A stretch of 64,000 bases of DNA from Catellatospora citrea (GTDB lineage Bacteria; Actinomycetota; Actinomycetes; Mycobacteriales; Micromonosporaceae). The notes below the pieces were generated by a model that did not search any database, was not told where the DNA came from, and worked only from the letters and a program-made list of their open reading frames with translations. Location: NCBI RefSeq assembly GCF_003610235.1, contig NZ_RAPR01000001.1, positions 4,836,001-4,900,000 of the forward strand, given 5' to 3'. The position numbers were made by a program, and so were the translations under genes. Below are positions 9,174-18,391 of this stretch, piece after piece; within the stretch, counting starts at the first letter, position 1; the number at the start of each line of letters is the position of its first letter.

Positions 9174-10889
9174 TCAGGTGGGGATCTCGACGGGTGCGGT
9201 CTCCTGGATGATCACGGTGGGCGGCAGGTCCTCCAGGGCGTGCCGGGCGTAGATCTCGCTGTCCAGCTCCTGCGGGCCCAGGTAGCGCTCGGCCAGCGGG
9301 GCGGGCAGCGCGGACCAGTCCCACGGCTCGACGGCGACCGCCGCCCGCACCGTCTCCGGCCGCCGGGCCGCCAGCAGCGCGGCCAGCCACCCGCCGAAGC
9401 CGCGGCCGTACGCGGTGACCCGGGTCAGGTCCAGGTCGGAGTGCTTGTCGGCGATGATGCGCAGCGCCTCGGCGTGGTCGGCGACGGCCAGGTCGGCCAC
9501 CCGCCGGTGGGTCACCTTCTCGAAGCTCGGCGACACCCCGACGGTGCCCCGGCCGTCGACCATGACCACCGCGAACCCGGCCTCGGCCCAGTGCCGGGCC
9601 GCGGTGAACGCGTCGTGGTCGTTGCGCACCTGCTGCTGGGTCGGGGTGTCCGGCAGGCACAGCAGCACCGGCAGCCGGCGGCCGAAGACGTGGCCGGGCG
9701 GGTAGAGCACGGCGGTCGGCAACCGCCGGTCGGTGACCCGGTCCAGTGCCGGGCGGTTCATGGTCGCGGGCACCGGGCGGCGCGGGGTCAGCTCGGCCAC
9801 CTGGTTGCCGGCGAACCACACGGTGAGCTGCACGTCCTCGTCGTCGAGGCTGCGCAGGCCGGTCACCACGGTGTCGCCGCCGCAGGCGGCGCTGTGCCAG
9901 CCCGGCACGCTGGTCAGCCGGTGCACCACCATGCCGCCGCTGGTGCTGCTGCGTACCCGGAACAGGTGCTGCTCGGCGGGCTCGCCCTCGCTGGCCTCGA
10001 TGAGCAGGTCACCCAGCTCACCACCAGCCGAGCCGGGGCCGAGCCGGCCCACGACACGCCGGACGTACAGGTTGGGCGGGGTGAGCAGGGTGCCGTCGGC
10101 GAACAGGCAGCGCGCGTCGTACCCGTCGTGCGAGATCTCGCCGCCGACCAGCACCCGGCCGTCGGCGAGGTGGCGCGGCGTGCCCGCGATCGGATTGACC
10201 CAGCGGGGGTCGGCCAGCTCGGCGTGCACCTGGGTCTCCCCGGTGCGGCGGTCCACCGCCAGCACCAGGCCGTGCCCCTGGGAGCGGCGCAGCGCCGTGA
10301 TCAGCGGACCGCCGTCGGCCCAGCGCACCGTGCCCAGGTACGGGTAGATCTCGCGGTCCCAGTGCACGTCGACCCAGCCGCCGTCGAGGTCGAGCAGGTG
10401 CAGCGAGACCTGCTCGCCGCTGCGGCGGGTGGCCAGGATGCTCTCCCCGTCGGGCGCCCACCACCAGCCGGTGTGCCGGCCGAACCAGCTCGCGTGCGGA
10501 TCGGCCTCGCCCCAGCGGACCCCGTCCGGCTCGCCGGCCAGCAGCTCGTCCTCGGCGCCGACGGCCACCCGCAGGGTGCCTTCGTGCAGGTACGCGATGC
10601 GGCGGCCGGTCGGATCGGGCCGGGCCGTGTCGACCGGACCGGGCGTCGACAGCACGGTCACCCCGTCGGCGTCCCGGCGATGCAGCCGGCCGCCCGAGGT
10701 CCAGACGACGACGGCGCCGGTGCGGTCGAAGGCGAAGTCGTCCACCGCCTCGGCCACGGTATGGATCCGGCCCGAAGCCGGTTCGCACACGTCCAGCACG
10801 TGATCATGCAGGTGGCCCACCCGAAGGCCGTCAGCACTGACGGCTATGCGGTGGCCAGGCCCCGGACCGTCAGGCTGCTGCGCCTCCAT
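9174..10889 (-). CDS. S9 prolyl-oligopeptidase homologue lacking the catalytic triad (pseudoenzyme)
   Basis: 571 residues from the ATG at 10889, which follows TAGCAT by seven bases (leaderless pattern). Residues 1 to about 330 form a seven-bladed-propeller-like domain (WSPDG-type strands such as WWAPDGESILATRR). The C-terminal part has the alpha/beta-hydrolase features of S9C peptidases (VDGRGTVGVSPSFEKVTHR...). However, the nucleophile elbow GxSxGG reads GRGFGG (Ser replaced by Gly497), and the protein stops about 75 residues later, before the regions that should hold the catalytic Asp and His. The end abuts the neighbouring gene, so this is not a window artefact. It is probably a binding or regulatory pseudopeptidase. 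It diverges from mshB. Confidence 0.85.
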   Translation of the reverse strand: MEAQQPDGPGPGHRIAVSADGLRVGHLHDHVLDVCEPASGRIHTVAEAVDDFAFDRTGAVVVWTSGGRLHRRDADGVTVLSTPGPVDTARPDPTGRRIAYLHEGTLRVAVGAEDELLAGEPDGVRWGEADPHASWFGRHTGWWWAPDGESILATRRSGEQVSLHLLDLDGGWVDVHWDREIYPYLGTVRWADGGPLITALRRSQGHGLVLAVDRRTGETQVHAELADPRWVNPIAGTPRHLADGRVLVGGEISHDGYDARCLFADGTLLTPPNLYVRRVVGRLGPGSAGGELGDLLIEASEGEPAEQHLFRVRSSTSGGMVVHRLTSVPGWHSAACGGDTVVTGLRSLDDEDVQLTVWFAGNQVAELTPRRPVPATMNRPALDRVTDRRLPTAVLYPPGHVFGRRLPVLLCLPDTPTQQQVRNDHDAFTAARHWAEAGFAVVMVDGRGTVGVSPSFEKVTHRRVADLAVADHAEALRIIADKHSDLDLTRVTAYGRGFGGWLAALLAARRPETVRAAVAVEPWDWSALPAPLAERYLGPQELDSEIYARHALEDLPPTVIIQETAPVEIPT

Positions 10890-10957
10890 GGCCGCGATGC
10901 TATCGACGCGAGAGGCAGGCGCGTGGCGGTTTGCCTGATGCGGGCTAGAGTGACCGG

Positions 10958-11836
10958 GTGGCTCGCAGCATCCTCTTCGTGCACGCGCATCCCGACGACG
11001 AGTCGATCGGGACCGGCGCGACCATGGCTCACTACGCGGCGCAGGGCGCACACGTCACGCTGGTGACGTGCACCCTCGGCGAGGAGGGCGAGATCCACGT
11101 GCCCGAGCTCGCGCAGTTGGAGGCCGCACAGGCCGACCAGCTGGGCGGATACCGGCTGACCGAGCTGCGGACCGCGCTCGGCGCGCTGGGCACCATCGAC
11201 CACCGGATGCTCGGCGGCGCGGGACGCTACCGGGACTCCGGCATGATGGGCACGCCCGCCAACGAGCACCCGCGCAGCTTCTGGGGCGCGGACCTCGAAG
11301 AGGCGTCGGCACACCTGGTCGAGATCATGGACGAGGTGCGGCCCCAGGTCGTCGTCACGTACGACGCGAACGGCTTCTACGGCCACCCGGACCACATCCA
11401 GGCCCACCGGGTCGCCATGCGCGCCTCGGAGATCGCCGCGGAACGCGGCTTCGGCCCGTCCAAGATCTACTGGACGGCGATGCCGCTGAGCGTGCTGAAG
11501 GCCGGGGTCGAGGCGCTGGCCGACTCGACGGACAACCCGTTCGCCGCGGTCACCGACGTGGCCGACTTCCCGTTCGGCACGCCCGACGAGGAGGTCGCGG
11601 CCTGCATCGACGGCTCCGACCACCACGACGCCAAGGTCGCCGCGCTGAAGGCGCACGCCACCCAGATCCCGGAGACGTCCTGGCTCTACTCCATCGCCGG
11701 CAACTTCGGCCAGGAGTTCATGGGCGTCGAGCACTACACGCTGGCGCACGGGGTCCGTGGTCGCGGCGACGGGCCGTACGGCTGGGAGACGGACCTGTTC
11801 AGCGGCCTGCCTGACGGCTCGCCCGCCGCGCGGTGA
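10958..11836 (+). CDS. mshB: N-acetyl-1-D-myo-inositol-2-amino-2-deoxy-alpha-D-glucopyranoside deacetylase
   Basis: 292 residues; GTG at 10958 preceded by TAGAGT with six bases between, consistent with a leaderless transcript. Zinc-binding HPDDE at residues 11-15 and HPDHIQAH near residue 145 are the LmbE/MshB signature, and the long [15 protein letters not shown] stretch is specific to MshB over other LmbE proteins. It removes acetate from GlcNAc-inositol in the second step of mycothiol synthesis in the cytosol; a mycothiol-dependent mycoredoxin is encoded at 51132. It overlaps the next gene by GTGA, an arrangement I recall as common in actinomycetes. Confidence 0.93.
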   Translation: MARSILFVHAHPDDESIGTGATMAHYAAQGAHVTLVTCTLGEEGEIHVPELAQLEAAQADQLGGYRLTELRTALGALGTIDHRMLGGAGRYRDSGMMGTPANEHPRSFWGADLEEASAHLVEIMDEVRPQVVVTYDANGFYGHPDHIQAHRVAMRASEIAAERGFGPSKIYWTAMPLSVLKAGVEALADSTDNPFAAVTDVADFPFGTPDEEVAACIDGSDHHDAKVAALKAHATQIPETSWLYSIAGNFGQEFMGVEHYTLAHGVRGRGDGPYGWETDLFSGLPDGSPAAR

Positions 11837-12249
11837 AGCTGCTCGACCTCGCCCTGCGCGGGTTCGGGGGCGTGCTCGCGGTCTTCCTGGGCACCGCGTC
11901 GGCGGTGCTGGAGGCCGTTTACACGCCGTATCGCATCGGTGGCTGGCCCGCGGTGTGGCTGGTGCCGACGGCGCTGCTGGTCAGCCTGTTCCTGGGCTGG
12001 TTCGCCCGCACGGCCACGGGCCTGGCCTGGGGCTGGTGGCTCGCCGCGGTGCCGTGGTTCCTCGTCATGATCTTCGCGGTGGGCGGCACCCGGGAGGGCG
12101 ACCAGATCGCCGCGACCTGGCTCGGCCTGCTGGTGCTCGCCACCGGCGGCATCGGCTTCGTCGGCCCGGCCGCTTACCGCGCCGGCAAGCGCACCACCGC
12201 GCCGCCGCCGCGGACCGCCGCCCCGCAACTCACGCCCCACCAGTCCTGA
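11833..12249 (+). CDS. small membrane protein downstream of mshB (DUF6113-like)
   Basis: 138 residues, GTG start overlapping the mshB stop (GTGA), so it is translationally coupled to it. Four hydrophobic segments are visible (about residues 12-32, 40-60, 66-84 and 95-115), followed by a Pro/Thr/Ala-rich cytoplasmic or disordered tail. I recall similar small membrane proteins behind mshB in related actinomycetes, often labelled DUF6113. No catalytic motif is visible. A link to mycothiol metabolism is suggested only by the conserved neighbourhood. Confidence 0.75.
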   Translation: MKLLDLALRGFGGVLAVFLGTASAVLEAVYTPYRIGGWPAVWLVPTALLVSLFLGWFARTATGLAWGWWLAAVPWFLVMIFAVGGTREGDQIAATWLGLLVLATGGIGFVGPAAYRAGKRTTAPPPRTAAPQLTPHQS

Positions 12250-12282
12250 CCGCCTCCGCCCTGCTCAGAACCGCTGAGTGGT

Positions 12283-12331
12283 AAGGAAGGGCACCTTCCG
12301 CACCAATAGCGTTAAGAAGGTGCCCTTCCTT
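12283..12331. repeat. AAGGAAGGGCACCTTC hairpin, copy 1 (probable bidirectional terminator)
   Basis: Perfect 16-bp inverted repeat (12283-12298 and 12316-12331) with a 17-nt loop, placed between convergent genes ending at 12249 and 12340. A near-identical element is at 18343-18391, also between convergent genes. I recall AAGGAAGGGC hairpins as frequent in Micromonosporaceae genomes. Confidence 0.7.
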
Positions 12332-12339
12332 CTGCCTGG

Positions 12340-13095
12340 TCAGGTGTTGAGGGCGTCGAGGCGGAGGACCACGTTCTGGTAGGCCGTCGGGGGGACGCGT
12401 TCGGTGCTGGTGAACGGGCGCTCGATCTGGTGGATCGTGAACAGCAGCAACGTGATCATGCCGACCACCGCGGTGGTCATGGCGAGCTGCGTGCCGATGT
12501 GGTCGAACCGGAAGAACAGGATCGGCATCCCGGCCAGCAGCGCGCCGAACAGCAGCGCGAACCAGGTCACGTCGCCGATCCGCTTGTCCGCCAGGGCGAG
12601 CCGGTCCTCCCGGGCCTGCATCACCGCGTGCACGGTGGCCTCCGGCGACTCGCTCTCGGGCGGCACCGGCACCCGGGCCGTCGCCTCCCGCAGGTCGTTC
12701 AGCAGTGCCCAGCCCTGCTCGCCGACGGGCTTGCCGGCGCGCAGCCGGGGCAGTTCCTGGTCGAGGATCTCGCGCAGGTAGGCGCGCGACAGCAGGTGGA
12801 TCGCCGCGCGCACCTCCGGCGGCCCGGTCTCGGCGGCCCAGGCCACCGACTGCACCGCCTGCGCCTCCCGGTACGTCGCGTCGCGGGCGTCGTTGCCGAT
12901 CTGCCACACGTCGATGAAGACGAACGCGGCGACCACGGCGTACAGCGTGCCGGTCATGGAGAACACCACGCTGAGCACGTCGTGGGTGTCGGCGCGGCGG
13001 TCCGGTGGCCACGAGCGGCGGATGAACACCACGGCCAGCGCCGCGATGCCACAGATGCCGAGAAACCACAGGAGACCGCTCGCGTACGCCCGCAT
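12340..13095 (-). CDS. DUF4239-family membrane protein
   Basis: 251 residues from the ATG at 13095, chosen for its GGAGGAACTC ribosome site. One N-terminal helix, a second helix near [21 protein letters not shown], a charged central cytoplasmic domain of about 110 residues, and two helices near the C-terminus ([18 protein letters not shown] and [16 protein letters not shown]) give the bestrophin-like layout of DUF4239. In the family, ion-channel activity has been proposed from fold similarity only. It is convergent with the mshB operon across a hairpin and divergent from the Pro-Ser repeat protein. Confidence 0.8.
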   Translation of the reverse strand: MRAYASGLLWFLGICGIAALAVVFIRRSWPPDRRADTHDVLSVVFSMTGTLYAVVAAFVFIDVWQIGNDARDATYREAQAVQSVAWAAETGPPEVRAAIHLLSRAYLREILDQELPRLRAGKPVGEQGWALLNDLREATARVPVPPESESPEATVHAVMQAREDRLALADKRIGDVTWFALLFGALLAGMPILFFRFDHIGTQLAMTTAVVGMITLLLFTIHQIERPFTSTERVPPTAYQNVVLRLDALNT

Positions 13096-13140
13096 GAGTT
13101 CCTCCAAAAACACTATTCGCCCAAACGGGACGTTTAGGGC

Positions 13141-13153
13141 TATACAAGATGCT
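13141..13153 (+). promoter_or_regulatory. -10 element for a leaderless transcript
   Basis: TATACA (13141-13146) lies seven bases before the ATG at 13154 and there is no ribosome site between. Transcription should start at or next to the A of the ATG. No good -35 hexamer is visible. Confidence 0.4.
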
Positions 13154-14656
13154 ATGCGTGCGACGTCCAGAATTCGACCCCTCGTCGTCGGGCTGTTCCT
13201 GGCCACGGCGATCGGCCTGCCCTCGGCCGTCGCGCTGCTGACCCCGCGCGCCGCTCTCGGTCATGCCGCAGCGCCGCCGGGTGAACTGCTGCAGGTGCGC
13301 TCGGCGGTGCCCAACGCACCGTCCGAGCTGGTCAGTCTGCATCCCGACACCGGCGCGGTGCTGCACCGGGTCTGGCTGCAGCACACGATCAACGCCATCG
13401 GGTACGACCCCGCGCAGGGCCTGCTCTACGGCATCGCGGCCCGGTTCCGGCTGGTGCCGCTCGGGGGCGGTGGCCACCTGGTCGCGATCGGTCCGGATGG
13501 GACGGTCGTCGACCACGGGGCGGTCCCTGCGTCTCTGAGCAGCGCGAACGCGGGTGCCGTCGTCGGTGGGGAACTGCTGCTCCCGGCCGGCGGGCGGTTG
13601 ATCGGGGTCGACGTGCGGGCCGGCGGGCCGACGTTCGGGCAGGTCACGAGGAATGTGGCACTGTCCGGGCCGGTGCGCGTCGGGGACTGGGACTACGACC
13701 CGTACCGGCAGGCGCTGGTGGGGGTGGACGCGTCAGGACCGTCGCCCCGGCTGATCGCGGTGGATCCGGTCAGTGGGCAGGTCAGCAGTAGTGCTCTCAC
13801 GGGTGACCTGCGGCAGGGCGGGACATACGGCTCCGTGGCGCTGATCGGCGACACGCTGTACGTGACCGGCAACGGGTTGGGCCGGGCGCTGCGGCAGTAC
13901 CGCATCGTGCTGTCCACCGGGGTGGCGACCCTCCTGAAAACCTCGCAGCCGGTGTATCTCACCGACGCGGCCTGGCTGCCCGCCATGCCGAGCCCGTCAC
14001 CGTCTCCGAGCCCGTCCCCATCGCCGAGCCCCAGTCCGTCGCCGTCCCCGTCTCCCTCCCCGAGCCCTTCACCCTCACCGTCACCGAGTCCGTCGCCGTC
14101 CCCGAGCCCGTCACCATCCCCTTCGCCGTCCCCGAGCCCGAGCCCGTCTCCGTCGCCGAGCCCCAGCCCGTCTCCGTCTCCGAGCCCTTCACCATCGCCG
14201 AGCCCTAGCCCATCGCCGAGCCCTAGCCCATCACCGTCACCGAGCCCCAGCCCATCGCCATCCCCGTCTCCGAGCCCATCGCCAAGCCCCAGCCCATCGC
14301 CGAGTCCAAGTCCGTCACCGTCACCGAGTCCTAGCCCGTCACCGAGTCCGTCCCCGTCACCGGCGCCGAGTCCGAGCCTGTCGCCGTCGCCCAGCCCGTC
14401 ACCTGTGCTGGTGGCGCCGATCGTGCCGCTGCCCGAGCCGCAGGCGCCGCCGGAGCCGTCGCCTGAGCCGAGTCCGTCCCCGGAGCCGTCGCCGTCCGTC
14501 CCGCCGAGCCCGGTGCGGCGGCCCGTGGTGCTCGAGCCGGAGCCGGTGCGGCACGTCCGGGATGTCGTCGAGACGGGGCGGAACACCGTCGTGATCTTCA
14601 TCCTGGGCCTGTCCGGTAGTCGCCTGCTGCTCTCCGCTCGGCGGCGTCGCCGCTGA
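13154..14656 (+). CDS. surface protein: beta-propeller-like domain plus 139-residue Pro-Ser tract and C-terminal anchor
   Basis: 500 residues. A signal peptide ends near [10 protein letters not shown]. Residues 40-270 contain repeated 'LVAIGPDG / LIGVDVRAG / [11 protein letters not shown]' strands, a propeller-like fold. Residues about 279-417 are almost pure alternating Pro-Ser, then a Pro/Glu-rich linker ([14 protein letters not shown]), a hydrophobic helix ([15 protein letters not shown]) and an RRRRR tail. This is the layout of a wall-spanning protein held by a C-terminal membrane helix; no LPXTG sortase motif is present. The tract is built from six-base units with mixed Ser codons, so it is prone to length change. 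Function unknown; an extracellular sensor or adhesin is possible. Confidence 0.85.
   Translation: MRATSRIRPLVVGLFLATAIGLPSAVALLTPRAALGHAAAPPGELLQVRSAVPNAPSELVSLHPDTGAVLHRVWLQHTINAIGYDPAQGLLYGIAARFRLVPLGGGGHLVAIGPDGTVVDHGAVPASLSSANAGAVVGGELLLPAGGRLIGVDVRAGGPTFGQVTRNVALSGPVRVGDWDYDPYRQALVGVDASGPSPRLIAVDPVSGQVSSSALTGDLRQGGTYGSVALIGDTLYVTGNGLGRALRQYRIVLSTGVATLLKTSQPVYLTDAAWLPAMPSPSPSPSPSPSPSPSPSPSPSPSPSPSPSPSPSPSPSPSPSPSPSPSPSPSPSPSPSPSPSPSPSPSPSPSPSPSPSPSPSPSPSPSPSPSPSPSPSPSPSPSPSPSPSPSPSPSPSPSPSPSPAPSPSLSPSPSPSPVLVAPIVPLPEPQAPPEPSPEPSPSPEPSPSVPPSPVRRPVVLEPEPVRHVRDVVETGRNTVVIFILGLSGSRLLLSARRRRR
13988..14404 (+). repeat. hexanucleotide minisatellite encoding (Pro-Ser)n
   Basis: 417 bp of in-frame CCN-(AGY/TCN) units, 139 residues. 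Proline codons are mostly CCG or CCC while serine codons alternate AGC, AGT, TCA, TCG, TCC and TCT, so the protein repeat is more regular than the DNA. It is not a CRISPR: there are no unique spacers. Confidence 0.9.
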
Positions 14657-14666
14657 CCTGCCGGAT

Positions 14667-16076
14667 TCAGGCCGGTCGGGTGGTGGGTGGGGCGCCGCCG
14701 GCGCCGGCCGCGGCGGCTTCCACCATGGCGAGGTCCGCGGGCAGCATGCCGGTGGCGCGTACGCCCGCGAGCGTCAGCTCGATCTGGCGGTCCAGCGCGG
14801 CGATGGTGCGTGTCCGGCCGGGCGTGACCTCGCCGCGGTAGCCGGACAGGCAGCAGTCACGCAGCATGCCCATGGTCCGCAGCAGCGGCACGACGACGCC
14901 GGGGTGCGGCGCGGCGTAGTGCCGCAGCTGATTGAAGGCGTGCTTGACGTACTCGGTGTGGTCGAGGTCGCACGGGGTGAGCAGGATGCGGCCGTCCTGG
15001 TCGCGCATCGCCTGGGCGGGGCATTCGGCCAGCAGCAGCGGGCGCATGACCGTGCCGATGCGCAGGATGACCTCGACCGCGGTGGTCGGGTCGTTGACGG
15101 CCTGGGACAGCGCGCGCAGTCCGACGTCGGCGAGCTGGCGCAGGCCGAAGTCGATGTCCTGCTGCATCGTCCGGGCGACGCCGATGATGACCGCCTCGGC
15201 GATCAGGCGGGCCGGCGTGGCCGGGTCGGCCGGTGGCGGCCACATGGTGACCAGGGGCGTGCCCGCGGTCACGAACGCGCCGACGCGGGTCTCCAGCCGC
15301 ACCACCGTGTCCGGCGGCACGGCCGCGACGATGGCGCGCCGGCTCAGTTGCTGCACCCACCCGTCGGTGACGGCGGTGACGATGAGCGGCCGGCCGAGGG
15401 TGCCCACGTCGGGCGGGTCGACCGGTTCGCCGATCTTGACGCCGATGCGCGGCCCGTACGGCATTTCGCTGATCAGGCTCTGGGTTTCCCGGGCGACCCG
15501 CTGCACGATCCGGCCGACGTACTGGTTGCGGCTGATCCGGTCCAGGTAGACGACGATCGCGATGACCGAGAGCAGGGTGAGCAGGAGGGCGAAGCCCACG
15601 GTCAGCGGGGGCGCGTGGTCGGCGGCGGTGTCGACGCGCGCCAGCGCCAGCACGCAGAACGCGAACGTGCTGAGCAGCAGGCCGACGAGCACCTGGCCGT
15701 GGCGGTCGCGCCAGAAGCCGCGCAGCACGCGCGGCGAGAACTGCCCGCTGGCCAGTTGCAGTGAGACCACCAGCAGTGAGAAGACCACGCCGGCCGTCGT
15801 GATCATGGCGCCGGCGATGATGCCCAGCAGCGTGACGGCGACGTCCGGAGTGAAACTGATCACCCCGCTGGGATCCGTCATGTAGCGCTCGTCGATCTCC
15901 GCGAGCAGCATCACCAGGATGATCGAAGCGGCGAGCATCATGATCGGCAGGAACAGCAGGCTCTCCGCCAGGCGGTCGCGCAGCGCCCGGGAGCGCAGCC
16001 GGCGTACGTGCGGGGCCACCTCGTGTTTGTAGTGGGCAGCCGTCCCACTGTCACCATGTCGGACAAACTCGGCCAT
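14667..16076 (-). CDS. DUF2254-family membrane protein
   Basis: 469 residues from the ATG at 16076. Four membrane helices in the first 170 residues (LLFLPIMMLAASIILVMLL, VAVTLLGIIAGAMITTAGVVFSLLVV, VLVGLLLSTFAFCVLAL, FALLLTLLSVIAIVVYL) are followed by a roughly 300-residue soluble domain with the conserved 'FSPRVLRGFWRDR' and 'SRAIVA...TVVRLETRVGAFVTAGTPL' strings of DUF2254. The 'ALSQAVNDPTTA' string is typical of the family too. No enzyme or transport activity is established for DUF2254 that I know of. It is convergent with the Pro-Ser protein and divergent from the VanW-like gene. Confidence 0.85.
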   Translation of the reverse strand: MAEFVRHGDSGTAAHYKHEVAPHVRRLRSRALRDRLAESLLFLPIMMLAASIILVMLLAEIDERYMTDPSGVISFTPDVAVTLLGIIAGAMITTAGVVFSLLVVSLQLASGQFSPRVLRGFWRDRHGQVLVGLLLSTFAFCVLALARVDTAADHAPPLTVGFALLLTLLSVIAIVVYLDRISRNQYVGRIVQRVARETQSLISEMPYGPRIGVKIGEPVDPPDVGTLGRPLIVTAVTDGWVQQLSRRAIVAAVPPDTVVRLETRVGAFVTAGTPLVTMWPPPADPATPARLIAEAVIIGVARTMQQDIDFGLRQLADVGLRALSQAVNDPTTAVEVILRIGTVMRPLLLAECPAQAMRDQDGRILLTPCDLDHTEYVKHAFNQLRHYAAPHPGVVVPLLRTMGMLRDCCLSGYRGEVTPGRTRTIAALDRQIELTLAGVRATGMLPADLAMVEAAAAGAGGAPPTTRPA

Positions 16077-16166
16077 TAGCCACCATTTTCTCGAATGTGG
16101 GCCAGCCTCATATAACGCGCTAGCCTGGTCGCCAACGTCTCCCACCAATGATGATGAGGTGCCGCC

Positions 16167-17879
16167 TTGTCCGTCGCCCCCGTTCCCCACCGACGCTGGC
16201 TGATCGCCGCTCTGGCTTCCGTCCTCGCGCTCACCGCGACCGGCGCCTTCGCCGGCCACGCCTTCAGCGCCGATGTGCCCCGCGGCGCGAAGGTGCTCGG
16301 CATCTCCATCGGCGGCACCGCGGCCGAGGCCGCCGACGCGCTGCGCACCGGCCTGGCCGGCAAGGCCGACCAGCTGGCCGCGCCGCTGACGGTGCGCGTC
16401 GGCGAGCAGACCGCCACCGTGCAGCCGCAGGACGTCGGCCTGGCGGTCGACGTGGACGCGACCGTCGCGCGGGCCGTGTCCCGGGGCCACAACCCGTTCG
16501 CCACCCTGTTCGGCGGTGCCGAGGTGGCGCCCGTGGTCTCCGTCGACGAGGCGCGGCTCGCGGCCGCGCTGGCCCCGGCGGCGCAGCAGTCCGGCGCGGC
16601 GATGACCCTGCCGGGTGTCGCCTTCGACGGCACCACGCCCAAGCCCGTGTATCCGAAGGCGGGCCGCGGGCTCGACGCCGCCGAGGCGGCGGACGCCGTC
16701 CGTGACGGCTGGCTGCGGCGCGGCGAGGTCGAGGTGCCGCTGGGCGAGAAGGCCCCGGTCAGCTCGAAGGACGACGTCGACCGGATGGTCGCCGAGGTGG
16801 CGACGCCCGCGGTGTCCGCGCCGGTCACCGTCACCACACCCAAGGGCGCCGTCACCGTGTCGCCGAAGGCGATCGCGGCCAGCCTCGTGATCACCTCGGA
16901 CCCCAAGGGCGAGCTCTACAGCCGGGTCGACGCCAAGCGGCTGCGCAAGGCGCTGGACAAGGAGCTGGCCAAGGTCGAGGTGCAGCCGAAGAACGCCACC
17001 ATCGACGGTTCCGGCGGCGCGCCGCAGGTCGTGGCCGCCAGCGGCGGCACGCTGGTCGACACCGCGAAGCTGGCCGGCGATCTGCTGCCGGTGCTCAAGC
17101 GGGGCGCCGACCGTGCCGTCGCGGCCGGGTTCAAGGACGTGAAGCCCGCGACGACCACCGGCGACCTCGCCGAGCTGGGCATCAAGGAGCAGGTCTCCAG
17201 CTTCACGACGTACTTCACCGGCGGCCTGTCCAACCCGCGCAGCAAGAACATCGTGCAGATCGCGAAGGAGGTCGACGGCGCGATCGTGCGGCCCGGCGAG
17301 ACCTTCTCGCTCAACGGCCACACCGGTCCCCGCGGTTACGCCGAGGGCTACTACGACGCTCCCGTGATCATGGACGGCAAGCTGGTCCCGGGTGTCGGCG
17401 GCGGCGCGTCGCAGTTCACCACGACGATCTTCAACGCGTCGTACTACGCGGGCATGAAGGACGTCGAGCACAAGCCGCACTCGTACTACTTCACGCGGTA
17501 CCCGGCGGTCATCGAGTCGACCATCATGTACCCGACGCTGGACCTCAGGTTCACCAACACCACGCCGTACGGCGTGCTCATCGACACCTCGCACACCGAC
17601 AGCTCGGTGACGGTCAGCATGTGGTCGACCAAGGTCTACGACAGCATCAGCACGCAGTACGACCCGAAGCGCGACATACAGCAGCCGAAGAAGGTCGTGC
17701 TCGAGGACGGCCCGACCTGCATCGCTACTGCGGGTAGCGAAGGTTTTACTCAGGACGCCTGGCGTATCTTCCGCAAGGACGGTAAAGAGATCAAGCGGGA
17801 GAAGTTCACCTGGCGGTATAACGCTGAGCCACAGTTCATGTGCGAGGCGAAGAAGCCGCCGTTGACTGCCAAGCCCTGA
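16167..17879 (+). CDS. VanW-family protein with peptidoglycan-binding-4 (YoaR-like) domains
   Basis: 570 residues, starting at a TTG (16167) with GAGGTG five bases upstream; no ATG or GTG is in frame nearby. An N-terminal signal/anchor helix (LIAALASVLALTATGAFAGH) is followed by two PG_binding_4-like repeats (about residues 40-175 and 190-310) with the VLGISIGGTAAEAA start motif. The VanW domain (about 345-490) has SSFTTYFTG, NIVQIAKEVDGAIVRPGETF, and the VPGVGGGASQFTTTIFNA string. VanW domains occur in actinomycete envelope proteins; despite the name, a vancomycin-resistance role is not established. It is probably anchored outside the membrane, contacting peptidoglycan. It is followed after 10 bases by a small membrane gene. 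Confidence 0.9.
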   Translation: MSVAPVPHRRWLIAALASVLALTATGAFAGHAFSADVPRGAKVLGISIGGTAAEAADALRTGLAGKADQLAAPLTVRVGEQTATVQPQDVGLAVDVDATVARAVSRGHNPFATLFGGAEVAPVVSVDEARLAAALAPAAQQSGAAMTLPGVAFDGTTPKPVYPKAGRGLDAAEAADAVRDGWLRRGEVEVPLGEKAPVSSKDDVDRMVAEVATPAVSAPVTVTTPKGAVTVSPKAIAASLVITSDPKGELYSRVDAKRLRKALDKELAKVEVQPKNATIDGSGGAPQVVAASGGTLVDTAKLAGDLLPVLKRGADRAVAAGFKDVKPATTTGDLAELGIKEQVSSFTTYFTGGLSNPRSKNIVQIAKEVDGAIVRPGETFSLNGHTGPRGYAEGYYDAPVIMDGKLVPGVGGGASQFTTTIFNASYYAGMKDVEHKPHSYYFTRYPAVIESTIMYPTLDLRFTNTTPYGVLIDTSHTDSSVTVSMWSTKVYDSISTQYDPKRDIQQPKKVVLEDGPTCIATAGSEGFTQDAWRIFRKDGKEIKREKFTWRYNAEPQFMCEAKKPPLTAKP

Positions 17880-17889
17880 GGAGGCTTCG

Positions 17890-18339
17890 ATGAAGGAGCG
17901 GTGGCTGCCGGTAGGCGTGATCGCCGGCGTGCTGTTCGTGGTCAATGTGGTCGCCCGATGGGTGGCCAAGGGCATTGACGATCCGGACACGGAAGCCACG
18001 GCGGGGTTCGTCGCACTGGGTGTGATCGGGCTCGTGTTCTTCGCGATGGCGCTGTACTGGGGCCGCCTGCGGCCGTGGTCGCGCGTGGTCGCCGACCTGG
18101 GCGCCGCGGCCTTCGCCGCCTGCCTGCTGAGCATCTTCGTCGGCCCGCTCGCGGCCGGTGAAGGCCCGTTCGCACACGGCGCTGGCGCGTTCTTCAACCA
18201 GGTCTGGGTCTACGCCGCGGTCTTCGCCATCGGCACCGGCCTGGGCATGGTCGGCCTGATCGCGTTCGCCGCCGACTACCGCGCCCGGCAGCTCAAGCTC
18301 TTCGCCGAGCGCGCCAAAGCCCACCCCCGCCGCGTCTAA
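17890..18339 (+). CDS. small four-helix membrane protein
   Basis: 149 residues; ATG with GAGGAGGC ribosome site, ten bases after the VanW-like gene, so likely co-transcribed. Four hydrophobic helices are spread evenly (about residues 6-26, 38-58, 68-90 and 105-130) and the C-terminal tail is basic (KLFAERAKAHPRRV). I do not recognise a family. Context suggests an envelope role with the VanW-like protein, which is inference only. It ends just before a repeat hairpin that separates it from a convergent gene. Confidence 0.75.
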   Translation: MKERWLPVGVIAGVLFVVNVVARWVAKGIDDPDTEATAGFVALGVIGLVFFAMALYWGRLRPWSRVVADLGAAAFAACLLSIFVGPLAAGEGPFAHGAGAFFNQVWVYAAVFAIGTGLGMVGLIAFAADYRARQLKLFAERAKAHPRRV

Positions 18340-18342
18340 CCA

Positions 18343-18391
18343 AAGGAAGGGCACCTTCACATCGCCATGCGTGGTGGAAGGTGCCCTTCTT
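18343..18391. repeat. AAGGAAGGGCACCTTC hairpin, copy 2 (probable bidirectional terminator)
   Basis: AAGGAAGGGCACCTTC (18343-18358) and GAAGGTGCCCTTCTT (18377-18391) form 13 perfect base pairs. It lies between convergent genes, and the TTAA at its right end supplies the TAA stop codon of the minus-strand gene at 18390. Confidence 0.7.

Noticed and set aside
13988..14404. Possible CRISPR-like repetitive array
   Set aside because: It is a continuous in-frame hexanucleotide repeat coding for Pro-Ser without spacers.
13693..14601. Long minus-strand open frame rich in Gly, Asp and Leu
   Set aside because: It is the mirror of the Pro-Ser tract; the plus-strand frame has signal peptide, fold and anchor.
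16077..18197. Upstream extension of the DUF2254 frame
   Set aside because: The extension lies antisense to the VanW-like gene and has no family features; DUF2254 starts at the ATG at 16076.
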